Part shown: piece after piece, positions 8,296 through 17,295 of the stretch
Position numbering within the stretch: the stretch's first letter is position 1
Layout of the letters: each line of letters begins with the position of its first letter
Assembly: GCA_035547915.1 (NCBI GenBank)
Contig: DASZTS010000133.1
Coordinates: forward strand, 1-52,088
Origin: DASSFG01 sp035547915
GTDB taxonomy: Bacteria > Planctomycetota > Planctomycetia > Pirellulales > JAICIG01
Direction of reading: 5' to 3'
Length of the DNA: 52,088 nucleotides
Made by a program: the position numbers and the translations under genes
The notes under the pieces: model-generated
The model's database searches: none
Told to the model about the DNA's origin: nothing
Seen by the model: the letters and a program-made list of their open reading frames with translations, nothing else

Positions 8296-10848
8296 TCATG
8301 GCTCAGCGGCCCGCTGCCACACCCAATGGCATTCGTAGCGGCGCTCAGGATCCGGATCGAGCAGGTTCCAATAGATGATCGTTCCACCAGAACGATCCTC
8401 GCCCTCCGAGGGGTAGATCACCTCGGCGGCATTCGGCGACTTCGGGTCGAGAGAGAGCAGACGGTAGCTCTCGTAGGGATTGTTTTCGGGTAACAGCAAC
8501 CACATGGAGAGCATGCCCGTCCGGGCCTCGACCTGCGCAGCCTCATGCGGATCGATCGTCGCATTGACATCTTTATCGGACCGATCCAGCAGAAAGATCT
8601 CGAGCTGGATATCGACGGGCGTCTCAACCGGCACGCGAGCCAGATCGAGTCGTAACTCCCATTGCGAGCGATCGCCACCCGTCCCCGCCACGGTCTTCCG
8701 CCGGCGCAGCACGGGATTGAGTCGAGTGTTCAGGCAGCGCACTTCGGCCTTGCTGGCGGGCACACCGAATTGGTAGCGGAACGGCGCGCCGGCCGAATAA
8801 TCGGCCTCTTTGTGCAAACGAATGCGCCGCCGCAGGTACGTGGCGCGTCGGCCCTCGGTCTTCTGCGAAGTCGGGACGACAAGCGGACCTTGACGCAGAT
8901 CGTAGATCAACGTGTCGCTGGTGAAGGAAATCCCCCGGTAATCCGCCGGCTCGAAATCCGCAACGTCTTCGTACGGGGGCGGCTGCCAGGGGGCCAACGG
9001 GCGGTTTCTCACCAGGTCGGCCACCACTTGTTGATCTTGTCCGCTACGCGCGATGGCATCGATCGCCTGATGCGTCTTCTTGGCCTCGCCACGCTCATGC
9101 CAATAGCGCCAGCTCGACAGTGGCACGATCGACAACAGGGGTAGGAGCAGGGCCAGGTAGACGTAAGAGACCCAATCTTTGTAGTCGAATAGACGGCTCC
9201 AGACGCGGCGCGCGGCCGAGTGTTGCAGAACGCGGGCGGCGACCACCTCGGCTGTGGGTCCACGCTGGTTTCCCAACAGCGACATACGCCGTGGTTTGCC
9301 GGAACCTGTCGCGGTCGTCGTGCCGTGGTCGACGGGGTCCCAGGGTGGCAGCGACGGCAAATCGTGCCCGAACAATTCGGGCTCTCGCCGGCAGGTCGAC
9401 CGGGCGACGCAATAGCCGTGTCGTATCAGCGTGCTGATTTCGAGCGGTGAGAAGGCGTCCAGATCGGTACGAATCTCGGGCAGCCGTCGCTGAATCTCGG
9501 GGTGCAGGGCGGTTGCATCATCATGTTCTTCCACGAGGTCGCTGAGCGACATGAACAAAAAGCCCGGCTGGTTGCCGAAGGTTTCCTTTTCCAGTTGCCA
9601 CACGCGGTCCATGCCGATGTCGCTGGCGCGCATCGCCGTGCCGATCAAGCCCGAGGCGCGGACTTCGGTGCGGGCCTGCAAATGCTTCCCGGCATCGCTG
9701 ACGATCACCTGATCGAACATCGAACTCATCGGCCGCAGGCAGCGCCGTCCCGTCACCTGCCGCAACACGGTCTCGACAAGCTGGCGGTTCAACCACACCC
9801 GATCGTGGTGCTCGAGGTCTTTGCCCGACACGCGAGCGCTCTCGAGCAGTGCGGCCGCCTCAGGGTCGTCGGGCTGCACCGCTTGGAAGGAAGGCTCGCG
9901 GTAGAGCGCCGAGCCGCCGATGACCTCCGAGAGCGTGCTGACGGCGCTTTCGGCGTGGTCGTCGCTCGGCGGCCTGTTGTCGCCGGCCTCTTGATACATC
10001 TGTCGGATCCGTCCGAGTGGCGTGTTGCCGTGCAGGCTGCTGGCCGAATTGAGTGCCTTGACCACGCATTCGGCGTCGTACATGTCGTCCAGTGTCAATT
10101 GCGATTCGCGACCGATCCAGGTGCGCTCGATGTTGCGGAACATGCGCACGCCGAGGTTGTCGAAGACGCCGCCGTCGGTGAACACCTGCCGGTTGAACTG
10201 CCCGTCGGCGGCTCCGACCTCGGCGCCGTTCACCTGGAGCGGAGGGAAGAAACCGGGAAAGGCCGACGAGGCCGTGACGGCCAGCGGTACCGTCGCCAAC
10301 CCCGCGTGCAACCGTTCGAATCGGAACAGTTCGCCGGGGAGCCGCTTTTGAAAGATCACGCCGTCGCGGGTGAACGAACAGAGCGAACCTTCGGTCAAAT
10401 TGGTCGAGAGGATGTGCAACTGCGGATGTTCGGGCAATTGAAACATGCACGTGTCGCCGTAGAGAAAATGCTGGTAGTACATCTCCAGCATGCCGGTGCG
10501 GGTCAGGCGCCGGTCACGTCGCATGCGCATCAACCAGCGGCTGAGATGGATGGGGATGGCGAGCGGCGCTCGGCGGACAATACGGTTGCGCACGTCGAGC
10601 CGCATAAACTTGATGACCTCGGCCGCGACGGCATCGAACTGATCGGGCGTGCCCGTGTAGCGGTCCCAGTTGAGCACCAGGTGAGCGGCGAGCACGCTGC
10701 CGCCCGAGACCGACGTGATGTGCGTCACGGAAGGCAGAATGTCGGCGTCGCGCAAGAAGCGAACCATACCCAAGTGGAACAGCGTTGCCCGGAAGCCACC
10801 TCCCGACAGGGCCAAACCGATCCGTTTGCGATTGCCGCCGGCGATCAT
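8296..10848 (-). CDS. Patatin-like phospholipase with C-terminal membrane anchor and beta domain
   Basis: 850 aa; the ATG at 10848 is preceded by GGAG at a good spacing. The N-terminal patatin domain shows the oxyanion loop LSGGGFRATLFHLG (about 14-27), the nucleophile elbow SVSGGS with Ser48, and the catalytic Asp in TDGG (Asp225). Together these make a complete Ser-Asp dyad. A single hydrophobic helix near residues 560-585 (YLALLLPLLSIVPL) separates the lipase-like half from a C-terminal region of about 250 residues with beta-rich character. The enzyme probably hydrolyses acyl esters of phospholipids or other lipids at a membrane. The role of the C-terminal domain is unknown. It stands alone, converging on the secreted protein gene. 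Confidence 0.85.
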   Translation of the reverse strand: MIAGGNRKRIGLALSGGGFRATLFHLGMVRFLRDADILPSVTHITSVSGGSVLAAHLVLNWDRYTGTPDQFDAVAAEVIKFMRLDVRNRIVRRAPLAIPIHLSRWLMRMRRDRRLTRTGMLEMYYQHFLYGDTCMFQLPEHPQLHILSTNLTEGSLCSFTRDGVIFQKRLPGELFRFERLHAGLATVPLAVTASSAFPGFFPPLQVNGAEVGAADGQFNRQVFTDGGVFDNLGVRMFRNIERTWIGRESQLTLDDMYDAECVVKALNSASSLHGNTPLGRIRQMYQEAGDNRPPSDDHAESAVSTLSEVIGGSALYREPSFQAVQPDDPEAAALLESARVSGKDLEHHDRVWLNRQLVETVLRQVTGRRCLRPMSSMFDQVIVSDAGKHLQARTEVRASGLIGTAMRASDIGMDRVWQLEKETFGNQPGFLFMSLSDLVEEHDDATALHPEIQRRLPEIRTDLDAFSPLEISTLIRHGYCVARSTCRREPELFGHDLPSLPPWDPVDHGTTTATGSGKPRRMSLLGNQRGPTAEVVAARVLQHSAARRVWSRLFDYKDWVSYVYLALLLPLLSIVPLSSWRYWHERGEAKKTHQAIDAIARSGQDQQVVADLVRNRPLAPWQPPPYEDVADFEPADYRGISFTSDTLIYDLRQGPLVVPTSQKTEGRRATYLRRRIRLHKEADYSAGAPFRYQFGVPASKAEVRCLNTRLNPVLRRRKTVAGTGGDRSQWELRLDLARVPVETPVDIQLEIFLLDRSDKDVNATIDPHEAAQVEARTGMLSMWLLLPENNPYESYRLLSLDPKSPNAAEVIYPSEGEDRSGGTIIYWNLLDPDPERRYECHWVWQRAAEP

Positions 10849-11057
10849 GTAACTACTCCTTCACCGAAGACCCCAAAGCTCGGTGGCCCTGGGACGGCAA
10901 TCACCATTCCATTTCGCGACGGTTCGGAACGGCTGCGCAATCAGCGAAGGGGGCGTCCCCCCGAAATAATAGAGTCTTGCTGAGGGAATGCGAGGCGCAG
11001 GAGTGCGAAGTCTTGAGGACCTCGCCCTAAGCGGTTCGCCCTCATCGGCGAAAATAA

Positions 11058-11096
11058 AAAACCCTCGGCACCGTTGAGGCCGGCGCCGAGGGTTTT
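11058..11096 (-). terminator. Rho-independent terminator of the Fe-S carrier gene
   Basis: A 12-bp stem (AAAACCCTCGGC at 11058-11069 pairing with GCCGAGGGTTTT at 11085-11096) encloses a 15-nt loop. On the minus strand it is followed by a T-rich run (complement of the A-rich bases 11051-11060). It lies 28 bp past the stop of the IscA/ErpA-like gene. Four Ts also follow on the plus strand, so some bidirectional activity is possible. Confidence 0.85.
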
Positions 11097-11124
11097 ATGA
11101 GATCGATGCGACGGGTGGCTCGGA

Positions 11125-11457
11125 TCAGGCCGAGAACGAACTGCCGCAGCCGCAGCTCTTCACCGCGTTCGGGTTGTCGAAGGTGAAGCCGCGTTTTTCC
11201 AGCCCGTCGAAGAAATCGACAGTCGTGCCGTCGAGATAGAGGGCGCTTTTCTTGTCCACGACGACCGTTACGCCGTGGAAGTCGTATTTGTTGTCGGCCT
11301 TGTCGTCAAACGCCTTATCGAAGCCGAGGCTGTATTGGAAGCCACTGCAGCCCCCCCCCACCACGCCTACGCGCAAGACCATGTCTTCTTCGAACTTCTG
11401 TTCTTCGATGATCCGCTTGACTTCTTTCGCGGCCTTTTCCGTCAGTGCAACTGCCAT
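11125..11457 (-). CDS. IscA/ErpA-type (HesB) iron-sulfur cluster carrier
   Basis: 110 aa from the ATG at 11457 (MAVALTEKAA). An in-frame TTG further upstream adds an unlikely basic extension. The three conserved cysteines of A-type carriers are present: one in GGGCSGFQY and two in the C-terminal SCGCGSSF. These proteins accept and deliver Fe-S clusters. Length and motif order match IscA/ErpA/SufA; which of them cannot be told from sequence alone. The gene is monocistronic, with a perfect minus-strand TATAAT at 11519-11524 upstream and a strong terminator downstream. Confidence 0.9.
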   Translation of the reverse strand: MAVALTEKAAKEVKRIIEEQKFEEDMVLRVGVVGGGCSGFQYSLGFDKAFDDKADNKYDFHGVTVVVDKKSALYLDGTTVDFFDGLEKRGFTFDNPNAVKSCGCGSSFSA

Positions 11458-11497
11458 AGTCGTTGACCGTTTCGTTTTGGTTAGTTTCAAAGGTCTT

Positions 11498-11526
11498 TTG
11501 ACAACCTCTCTCGCCTAAATTATACG
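11498..11526 (+). promoter_or_regulatory. Candidate sigma70-type promoter for the LPS-core genes
   Basis: TTGACA at 11498-11503, a 17-bp spacer, then TATACG at 11521-11526. The -35 is perfect and the -10 matches 4 of 6. It points toward the epimerase-family gene at 11734 and would give a leader of about 200 nt. It overlaps a minus-strand -10 for the Fe-S carrier. Confidence 0.5.
11519..11524 (-). promoter_or_regulatory. Candidate -10 element of the Fe-S carrier gene
   Basis: ATTATA on the plus strand reads TATAAT on the minus strand, about 60 bp upstream of the IscA/ErpA-like start. No good -35 is present at 16-18 bp. The element overlaps the divergent plus-strand promoter, so the two could exclude each other. 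Confidence 0.35.
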
Positions 11527-11733
11527 ATTGGCTGGAAAAAGGGAAGCGAAAAAACCTCTTCGCGCTGACGCTCGACGGCCAAAAAAGGGGCTTTATATTG
11601 GTCAGCGCAGAGTTCGGAGGCCCACCGAGCGCCCTGGGCGAAAGATCGAGCACGAAACGCCGATTTCTGGTAGCTCGATCCGGTATCGTCGGTTGCTCTA
11701 AGTTGTTTCTAGAACGGATGGAGAGTCGGGAGC

Positions 11734-12207
11734 GTGTCTGAGCCAAACATCCTCGAAGGGGTCGTTTTCAAGCCGCTCAAGCGTTTCAACGACGCGCGGG
11801 GATGGCTGATCGAACTCTTCCGGCAAGACGAGTTGGCCGGTGCCGATTGGCCACAGATGGCCTACGTCAGTCAGACATTGCCGGGAATCGCCCGCGGACC
11901 GCACGAGCATGTGGAACAATCCGATTATTTCGCCTTCGTCGGACCGGGCGACTTTAAGCTCTACCTCTGGGACGCCCGGCCGCACTCGCCTACACACGGG
12001 CAGCGCCATGCTTGTGTCGTCGGGGAGTCGAACATGCAGGCGGTTATCATCCCCCCCGGCGTGGTCCACGCCTACAAAAACATCAGCGCCGTGTCGGGCT
12101 GGGTATTTAATTGTCCGAACCGGCTCTATGCGGGCGAAGGCAGGAAGCACCCCGTCGATGAAATACGGCACGAGGATAAGGCCGGCAGTCTGTATCTGTT
12201 GGACTAG
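11734..12207 (+). CDS. dTDP-4-dehydrorhamnose 3,5-epimerase family (RmlC-like cupin) protein
   Basis: 157 aa from a GTG at 11734 after GGGAG. The RmlC/FdtA-type cupin signature is visible: FNDARGWLIELFR at the N-terminus, the catalytic-type His in RGPHEHVEQ, and IIPPGVVHAYKN in the second barrel strand. The family epimerises or isomerises dTDP-4-keto-6-deoxysugars. The protein is shorter than classical RmlC (about 180 aa), so it may be a 3- or 5-epimerase or a related isomerase. It precedes HldE and heptosyltransferase genes, consistent with surface-glycan sugar supply. Confidence 0.75.
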   Translation: MSEPNILEGVVFKPLKRFNDARGWLIELFRQDELAGADWPQMAYVSQTLPGIARGPHEHVEQSDYFAFVGPGDFKLYLWDARPHSPTHGQRHACVVGESNMQAVIIPPGVVHAYKNISAVSGWVFNCPNRLYAGEGRKHPVDEIRHEDKAGSLYLLD

Positions 12208-12309
12208 CCTTGTCCGGCCGGCCGCAAGCCGGTAAAACTCGGCACCCAAACCTGGCGCGGGCATGGTCGTCTCGCCAGTTCCAGCGGTGTTTGTCAAGGA
12301 AGACATCCC

Positions 12310-13863
12310 ATGGGCTCGCCCGAGTTGTTGGCCACGTTTGAGCGCTTGGGGCATCCGCGCGTCTTGGTGGTCGGCGATCTGATCCTCGACCGCTACACGT
12401 TCGGCGACGCCGAGCGCGTCAGCCAGGAAGCGCCCGTTATCCTGTTGCGCGCCGACGTGCGCGAAGCACGGCTGGGCGGCGCAGCCAACGTTTGCAACAT
12501 GCTCCGCGGCCTCGAGGCACAAGTAACGTGCGCCGGCGTCGTCGGCAACGACCGCGACGGCGAAACGGTGCGGCAGCTCCTCGGAGACGTCGGTGTCGAC
12601 AGTTCGTCGTTGCTCGCCGACCGATCGCGCCCCACGACCGTCAAGGAACGCTTCATCGGACGGGCGCAGGGCCGCCACCCTCACCAGATGCTGCGTGTCG
12701 ACAGCGAGGTCCGCGACCCGATCCCGGCATCGCTCGAACAGCGGCTGCTCGAGTCGATGCTCGATCGGCTAACCGAATTCGATGTGGTTCTCGTCTCGGA
12801 TTACAGCAAGGGCGTTTGTACGCCGACCCTGTTGCGCCGACTCATCGACGGCGCCCGCCAGGACGGCGTGGCGCTGTTGGTCGACCCGATCCGTTCTCAC
12901 GACTACGCGCGCTATCGCGGCGCCACCAGCATGACTCCCAATCGGCTCGAGGCCGAGATGGCGACCGGTATTCGCATCCAGACGCCGGCGGACGCATTTC
13001 GAGCGGCGGACCAGCTCCGCCGTGACCTTGAGCTGGAATTGGGAATTGTCACGCTCGACCGCGACGGCATGGCACTCGTCGATCGTGACGGCAGCGCGAA
13101 TATCTTTCCCACCAGGCCCCGCGCGGTGTACGACATTACGGGCGCCGGCGACATGGCGCTGGCGATGATCGGCATGGCATTGGCCGCCCAAATCCCGCCT
13201 CCGCAGGCGCTACAATTGGCCAACGTTGCGGCCGGTTTGGAAGTCGAAAAGGTCGGCGTGGCCGTCATTCCGCGTGAAGAGGTCAGGCAACGGTTGGTCG
13301 AGGAAGCCAGATCGGCCGAGGCCGACCGAGCGGCGAAAGCACTCGACCAGCAAGACAAGGTTGTTGAACTCGATCGGCTGGCGGCACTCGTCGAAGATCA
13401 CAAACGCGCCGGACGCACCGTCGTCTTCACCAACGGATGTTTCGATCTCCTGCACGTCGGCCATGTCAGCTATCTGGCCGAGGCACGCGGCTTGGGCGAT
13501 ATTTTGATCGTCGGCTTGAACAGCGACGAGAGCGTGCGCCGCCTCAAGGGGCCGTCGCGCCCGGTGATCGGTCAGCACGATCGAGCGACGATGCTCGCCG
13601 CGCTGGCGGCGGTCGACCACGTCGTGCTCTTCGACGATGCGACGCCCCACCGACTGCTCGAATGCCTGCGGCCCGACATCTTGGTCAAGGGCGGCACCTA
13701 CGCTCCCGCCGAGGTCGTCGGGCACGAAGTCGTCGCGGCTTATGGCGGACGGGTATGCGTCGTGGGACTCGTCGAAGGCGTATCGACCACCAAGATCGTC
13801 GCGTCGTTGAAGGGTCCGCATTTCTCCAACGCGCAGATGGGCCAGCGGACAGAAGCAGCTTAG
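12310..13863 (+). CDS. hldE: Bifunctional heptose-7-phosphate kinase / heptose-1-phosphate adenylyltransferase
   Basis: 517 aa with a RfaE-type two-domain layout. Residues 1-330 form a PfkB-family sugar kinase with GDLILDRY near the start, GGAANVCNML around 56-64 and the catalytic GAGD at 278-281. Residues 370-510 form a nucleotidyltransferase with VVFTNGCFDLLHVGH, including the HxGH motif at 382-385. HldE phosphorylates D-glycero-D-manno-heptose 7-phosphate and then makes the ADP-heptose precursor of LPS inner core. It is longer than the E. coli enzyme (477 aa) because of a charged linker around 325-365. Its stop lies 2 bp from the start of the heptosyltransferase gene, which would use the product. 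A second copy lies at 30571. Confidence 0.93.
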   Translation: MGSPELLATFERLGHPRVLVVGDLILDRYTFGDAERVSQEAPVILLRADVREARLGGAANVCNMLRGLEAQVTCAGVVGNDRDGETVRQLLGDVGVDSSSLLADRSRPTTVKERFIGRAQGRHPHQMLRVDSEVRDPIPASLEQRLLESMLDRLTEFDVVLVSDYSKGVCTPTLLRRLIDGARQDGVALLVDPIRSHDYARYRGATSMTPNRLEAEMATGIRIQTPADAFRAADQLRRDLELELGIVTLDRDGMALVDRDGSANIFPTRPRAVYDITGAGDMALAMIGMALAAQIPPPQALQLANVAAGLEVEKVGVAVIPREEVRQRLVEEARSAEADRAAKALDQQDKVVELDRLAALVEDHKRAGRTVVFTNGCFDLLHVGHVSYLAEARGLGDILIVGLNSDESVRRLKGPSRPVIGQHDRATMLAALAAVDHVVLFDDATPHRLLECLRPDILVKGGTYAPAEVVGHEVVAAYGGRVCVVGLVEGVSTTKIVASLKGPHFSNAQMGQRTEAA

Positions 13864-13865
13864 TG

Positions 13866-14918
13866 ATGAAGATTGCCGTCTTCTTGCCGAATTGGGTGGG
13901 TGACGTCGTGATGGCGACGCCCACCTTGCGCGCCCTGCGCGAACATATCGGCGAGAAGGGGCGATTGCTCGGAGTCATGCGTCCGCCTGCGGCCGACGTG
14001 TTGGCGGGCACCAAGTGGCTCGATGAAACGCTTGTGTACAATCCCCGTTCGGCCGATATGCACGAGCGCGGCTGGTCGCTCGTTCGCCGGCTTCGGCAGG
14101 AGCACGTCGATCTATCGATCCTCTTACCGAATAGCTGGCGAACCGGCCTTTTGGCCTGGGCGAGTGGCAGCAAAGACCGTCTCGGCTACGTGAAGGGTGG
14201 ACGCGGCATGCTCCTGACGCGGAAGCTCTATCCGCCGCGCAAGGATGGCCGTTTGGCGCCGATTTCGGCGCTCGATTACTACCTGGAGCTGGCCTATGCC
14301 GCCGGATGCCGAGGCGCCGCGCGGCAGGTCGAGCTCGCGACGCTGCCGGCCGACGAAGCGGCGGCCGATACGGTTTGGTCGAAGTTTCGCTTGCCGCGCG
14401 GCCGCCAGGTCGTAGTGCTCAATTCGGGCGGGGCCTTCGGTGCGGCAAAGCTCTGGCCGACCCCCTATTTTGCCTCGTTGGCCCGACGCCTGGCGGTCGA
14501 CGACCGCCGTCATGTGCTTGTGCTGTGCGGCCCCCAGGAACGCACCATCGCCGCCGAGATCGTGAACGGCGCCGCGCACCCTCGCGTGCATAGCCTGGCC
14601 GACGAATCGCTAAGTATCGGTTTGAGCAAGGCTTGTGTACGCCGCGCCGGCGCCATGGTAACTACCGACAGCGGCCCCAGACACTTCGCTGCTGCGTTCG
14701 GTGTGCCCGTGGTCACGATCTTTGGCCCGACGCACATCGGATTGAGCGAAAACAACCACCCGCGCGCCACGCACTTGCAACACGACCTGGATTGCGTACC
14801 GTGCCAACGCCGCACCTGCCCGTTGGGCCATCATCGCTGCATGCGCGACCTGTCGATCGACGAAGTCCACCGGGCCGTGCGGCAGTTGCTCCCCACGCGG
14901 ACCGCCGTGGCCGCGTAA
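13866..14918 (+). CDS. waaF: ADP-heptose:LPS heptosyltransferase (GT9)
   Basis: 350 aa from the ATG at 13866, two bases after hldE. The N-terminus MKIAVFLPNWVGDVVMATP is the classical GT9/WaaF opening, and the C-terminal donor-binding region has DSGPRHFAAAFGVPVV and FGPTH. A Cys-rich tail (CVPCQRRTCPLGHHRC) is typical of WaaF/RfaF heptosyltransferase II. The enzyme moves L,D- or D,D-heptose from ADP-heptose onto the lipid A-Kdo core at the inner membrane. Position directly behind hldE supports this. Whether it is heptosyltransferase I, II or another GT9 is not settled. Confidence 0.88.
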   Translation: MKIAVFLPNWVGDVVMATPTLRALREHIGEKGRLLGVMRPPAADVLAGTKWLDETLVYNPRSADMHERGWSLVRRLRQEHVDLSILLPNSWRTGLLAWASGSKDRLGYVKGGRGMLLTRKLYPPRKDGRLAPISALDYYLELAYAAGCRGAARQVELATLPADEAAADTVWSKFRLPRGRQVVVLNSGGAFGAAKLWPTPYFASLARRLAVDDRRHVLVLCGPQERTIAAEIVNGAAHPRVHSLADESLSIGLSKACVRRAGAMVTTDSGPRHFAAAFGVPVVTIFGPTHIGLSENNHPRATHLQHDLDCVPCQRRTCPLGHHRCMRDLSIDEVHRAVRQLLPTRTAVAA

Positions 14919-14994
14919 GCTGGGCACGCCGCATGAGCGTAGTGCCCGCAAGCGAACGACAAGACGAACGGGGCGGAAGACGACGTAACGCGCC

Positions 14995-15891
14995 ATGACC
15001 GATCGCCCGCATCTTTGCCTCCGCTTCGACGGCAGCCACGCACGGCAAAAGCCGGCCGCGGGACTGCGTCGCCACAGCGATGGCCGCATGTGGGTCGATC
15101 TGGAATATGAAGAGGAACTGAAACGGCTCGGCCTGACCGGCTTCGATGCGGTGATGCACAGTTCGCAGGGCCAACTGCTGCGCACCTTGCCCGATCGCGA
15201 GAACTGGAGATTGGAATTAGCGGCCGACGGGCGGCAGCATATCCTGTTTCTGAAGAAACACCGCACGCGATCGCTCATCGAACGCTTTTCGTGGCTGCTG
15301 GGTCGCACAACCACTACCCCTGGGCGGATCGAGGCCGAAAACGTCGTGGCCCTGCAGAGGGCGGGCATCGAAAGCATGCGCGTGGTGGCGTTTGGCGAGC
15401 ATGTGCGACGCGGAGCGACCGAGTCCTTCTTCATGACGGAAGGGTTGCGAGGGTTCGTCCAACTCGACCATTTCCTGAGGCAGCGATTTGTGCCCGCCGC
15501 CGAACGCACCCGTGCCGATGGTGAGCTGACGTCGCTGGTTGCCTCGGTGGCCGACGTGGCGAGGCGGTTCCACACGGCCGGCTTCAATCATCGCGATTTC
15601 TATTGCTGCCATTTCTTCATCCACGAATCGCCCGGTTCGCGGTTCGCGGTGCGGCTGATCGACTTGCAACGCGTCGAAAAGCGAAGGTGGTGGCGCGAGC
15701 GGTGGATCGTGAAGGACCTGGCGCAGCTCGCCTATTCGGCGCCGCGCGAGCGGATCACGAACACGCTGCGGATGCGGTTCATCAAACAGTACCTGGGTGT
15801 CGACCGATTGGGACCGGCCGGTAAGCGTTTGGTGCGACGGATCCTGCGTCGGCAGCATGCGATGCAGCGAAAATTGGGGGCGCATCCATGA
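14995..15891 (+). CDS. LPS core kinase, WaaP/InaA-like
   Basis: 298 aa. The kinase-like core shows FLKKHRTRS (ATP-binding Lys region), FFMTEGLRG at the hinge, and the catalytic loop GFNHRDFYCCHFF followed by LIDLQRV (metal-binding Asp). This is the pattern of the WaaP/KdkA/InaA lipopolysaccharide kinase family. Such enzymes phosphorylate heptose or Kdo in the inner core using ATP in the cytoplasm. The gene sits between the heptosyltransferase and a GT4 glycosyltransferase and overlaps the latter by 4 bp (ATGA), so it belongs to the same operon. Confidence 0.85.
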   Translation: MTDRPHLCLRFDGSHARQKPAAGLRRHSDGRMWVDLEYEEELKRLGLTGFDAVMHSSQGQLLRTLPDRENWRLELAADGRQHILFLKKHRTRSLIERFSWLLGRTTTTPGRIEAENVVALQRAGIESMRVVAFGEHVRRGATESFFMTEGLRGFVQLDHFLRQRFVPAAERTRADGELTSLVASVADVARRFHTAGFNHRDFYCCHFFIHESPGSRFAVRLIDLQRVEKRRWWRERWIVKDLAQLAYSAPRERITNTLRMRFIKQYLGVDRLGPAGKRLVRRILRRQHAMQRKLGAHP

Positions 15892-17024
15892 AGATCGGGC
15901 TGGCCATCGAAAGCCTCGACGCCGCCCGCGGTGGCGCCGAGCAGTGGACGAGCCAGTACGCCCAATGGCTCGCCAAGGCCGGGCACGAAGTCCACGTGGT
16001 CGCGAGCCAATTCGGCGATGACGTCGAGAACAGCATCATTCAGCACCGTGTCGCACGGGCCGAGACGCGGATCGAATTTGCCCAGGCGACCGAAGAGGCG
16101 CTCGAGTCGCTGGATCTCGACGTGACCCACGACATGGGTTCGGGCTGGCAATGTGACGTGTTTCAGCCCCACGGCGGCTCGCGCACGGCGGCGTTCGAGC
16201 AGAACCTGCTGCTGTTGCCTGGTTGGATGCGGCCCATCAAGCGACTCACGGCGCATCGGCTGCCGCGCTATCGCGAGTTCCAAAGGCTGCTGATGGGGCA
16301 ATACATGGCCGAGGATCGCATCTTCATCGCCTTGTCGCAGCGGGTGGCGCACGACTTCGAGCGATTTCACGGCGTGCGGCGCGGCCAGATCCGGGTCGTC
16401 TACAATGGCGTCGATACCGACCGGTTCTCTCCCGATCACACGCCGCGCTATCGACAGATCGTCCGAGATGAGTTGGGCGTCGGCGATGGCGACACGCTGC
16501 TCTTGATCGTCGCCCACAACTTTCGGCTCAAGGGGGTGCCCACGCTAATCGCCGCCGTCGAGCGGTTACGTCGGCAGGGGTGGCCCGTCAAGTTGGCCGT
16601 CGTGGGTGGCAAGCGACGCCCCAGGAAGGGCCGTCGCGGAGACTCCGTCGTGTTTGTTGGGCCCGCGCGTGAGACGGTGCCGTATTACGCCGCTGCGGAT
16701 GTCTATGTGCAGCCGACGTTCTACGATCCATGCAGTCTTGTCGTGCTCGAAGCATGGGCCAGCGGCCTGCCGGTCGTCACCAGCCGTTTCAACGGCGCAG
16801 GCGAATTGATGACGCCGGGCCGCGAAGGCGCACTCGTCGACGATCCGGCCAACGTGGCCGAGTTGTGCGCTGCGCTCGAACCCTTTCTTGACCCGGGCGT
16901 CCGCGTGGCGTCGTGTGCGGCGGCGCGAGCCTTGGCGCTGCGCCATTCACTGGGTCGCAACTGTCGCGATCTGCTGGCGGTATATGAAGAAGTGGCTGCC
17001 CGACGCCGCCGCGCGGCGGCGTAA
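15888..17024 (+). CDS. GT4 family glycosyltransferase, LPS core WaaG-like
   Basis: 378 aa, start overlapping the stop of the WaaP-like kinase. GT-B fold signatures are visible: N-terminal MKIGLAIESLDAARGGAEQW (acceptor side), LIVAHNFRLKG, and the donor-binding stretch YYAAADVYVQPTFYDP followed by the EX7E motif EAWASGLPVVTSRFNGAGE. It resembles WaaG, which adds the first hexose to the heptose core from a UDP-sugar. Context (heptosyltransferase and heptose kinase immediately before) agrees. The exact sugar is unknown. Confidence 0.88.
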   Translation: MKIGLAIESLDAARGGAEQWTSQYAQWLAKAGHEVHVVASQFGDDVENSIIQHRVARAETRIEFAQATEEALESLDLDVTHDMGSGWQCDVFQPHGGSRTAAFEQNLLLLPGWMRPIKRLTAHRLPRYREFQRLLMGQYMAEDRIFIALSQRVAHDFERFHGVRRGQIRVVYNGVDTDRFSPDHTPRYRQIVRDELGVGDGDTLLLIVAHNFRLKGVPTLIAAVERLRRQGWPVKLAVVGGKRRPRKGRRGDSVVFVGPARETVPYYAAADVYVQPTFYDPCSLVVLEAWASGLPVVTSRFNGAGELMTPGREGALVDDPANVAELCAALEPFLDPGVRVASCAAARALALRHSLGRNCRDLLAVYEEVAARRRRAAA

Positions 17025-17060
17025 TCGACATGCGGCAGGCTTCCCGAAATCCTCGTCTTG

Positions 17061-17086
17061 TCGGCGCATGAATTGCGTTGCGCCGA
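17061..17086. repeat. Inverted repeat after the LPS-core operon
   Basis: TCGGCGCA (17061-17068) and TGCGCCGA (17079-17086) form an 8-bp perfect stem with a 10-nt loop, 37 bp after the GT4 stop codon. There is no T-run after it, so it is at best a weak or Rho-assisted terminator. It lies just upstream of the RiPP promoter. Confidence 0.4.
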
Positions 17087-17102
17087 GCGGGTTCGCCGAC
17101 TA

Positions 17103-17130
17103 TTGACAGTTTTTTTCATCCGCCTATAAA
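17103..17130 (+). promoter_or_regulatory. Strong sigma70-type promoter of the RiPP operon
   Basis: TTGACA at 17103-17108, a 16-bp spacer and TATAAA at 17125-17130. The -35 is perfect and the -10 matches 5 of 6, the best promoter-like sequence noticed in this window. It is followed by a leader of about 160 nt before the precursor start at 17296. It separates the RiPP genes from the LPS-core operon and suggests independent, probably high, transcription. Confidence 0.65.
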
Positions 17131-17295
17131 CCAATCAGGCATGCCGGGCCCTGCTGGCCGCGGTTGTTCGCCACGATCGGCTCTGCGCTTTTTGCGGCGG
17201 ATGGTTAGTGACTCTCCGCATCGTTGATCGCCCGTGCCGCGACGCACGTGACGGCCTGATTCTTCTTTTCGGGGCCAATCTTTCTGGAGAAAAAC

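Noticed and set aside
9502..10983. 493-codon open frame on the plus strand
   Set aside because: Antisense to the patatin gene, which has a complete catalytic dyad and a ribosome-binding site.
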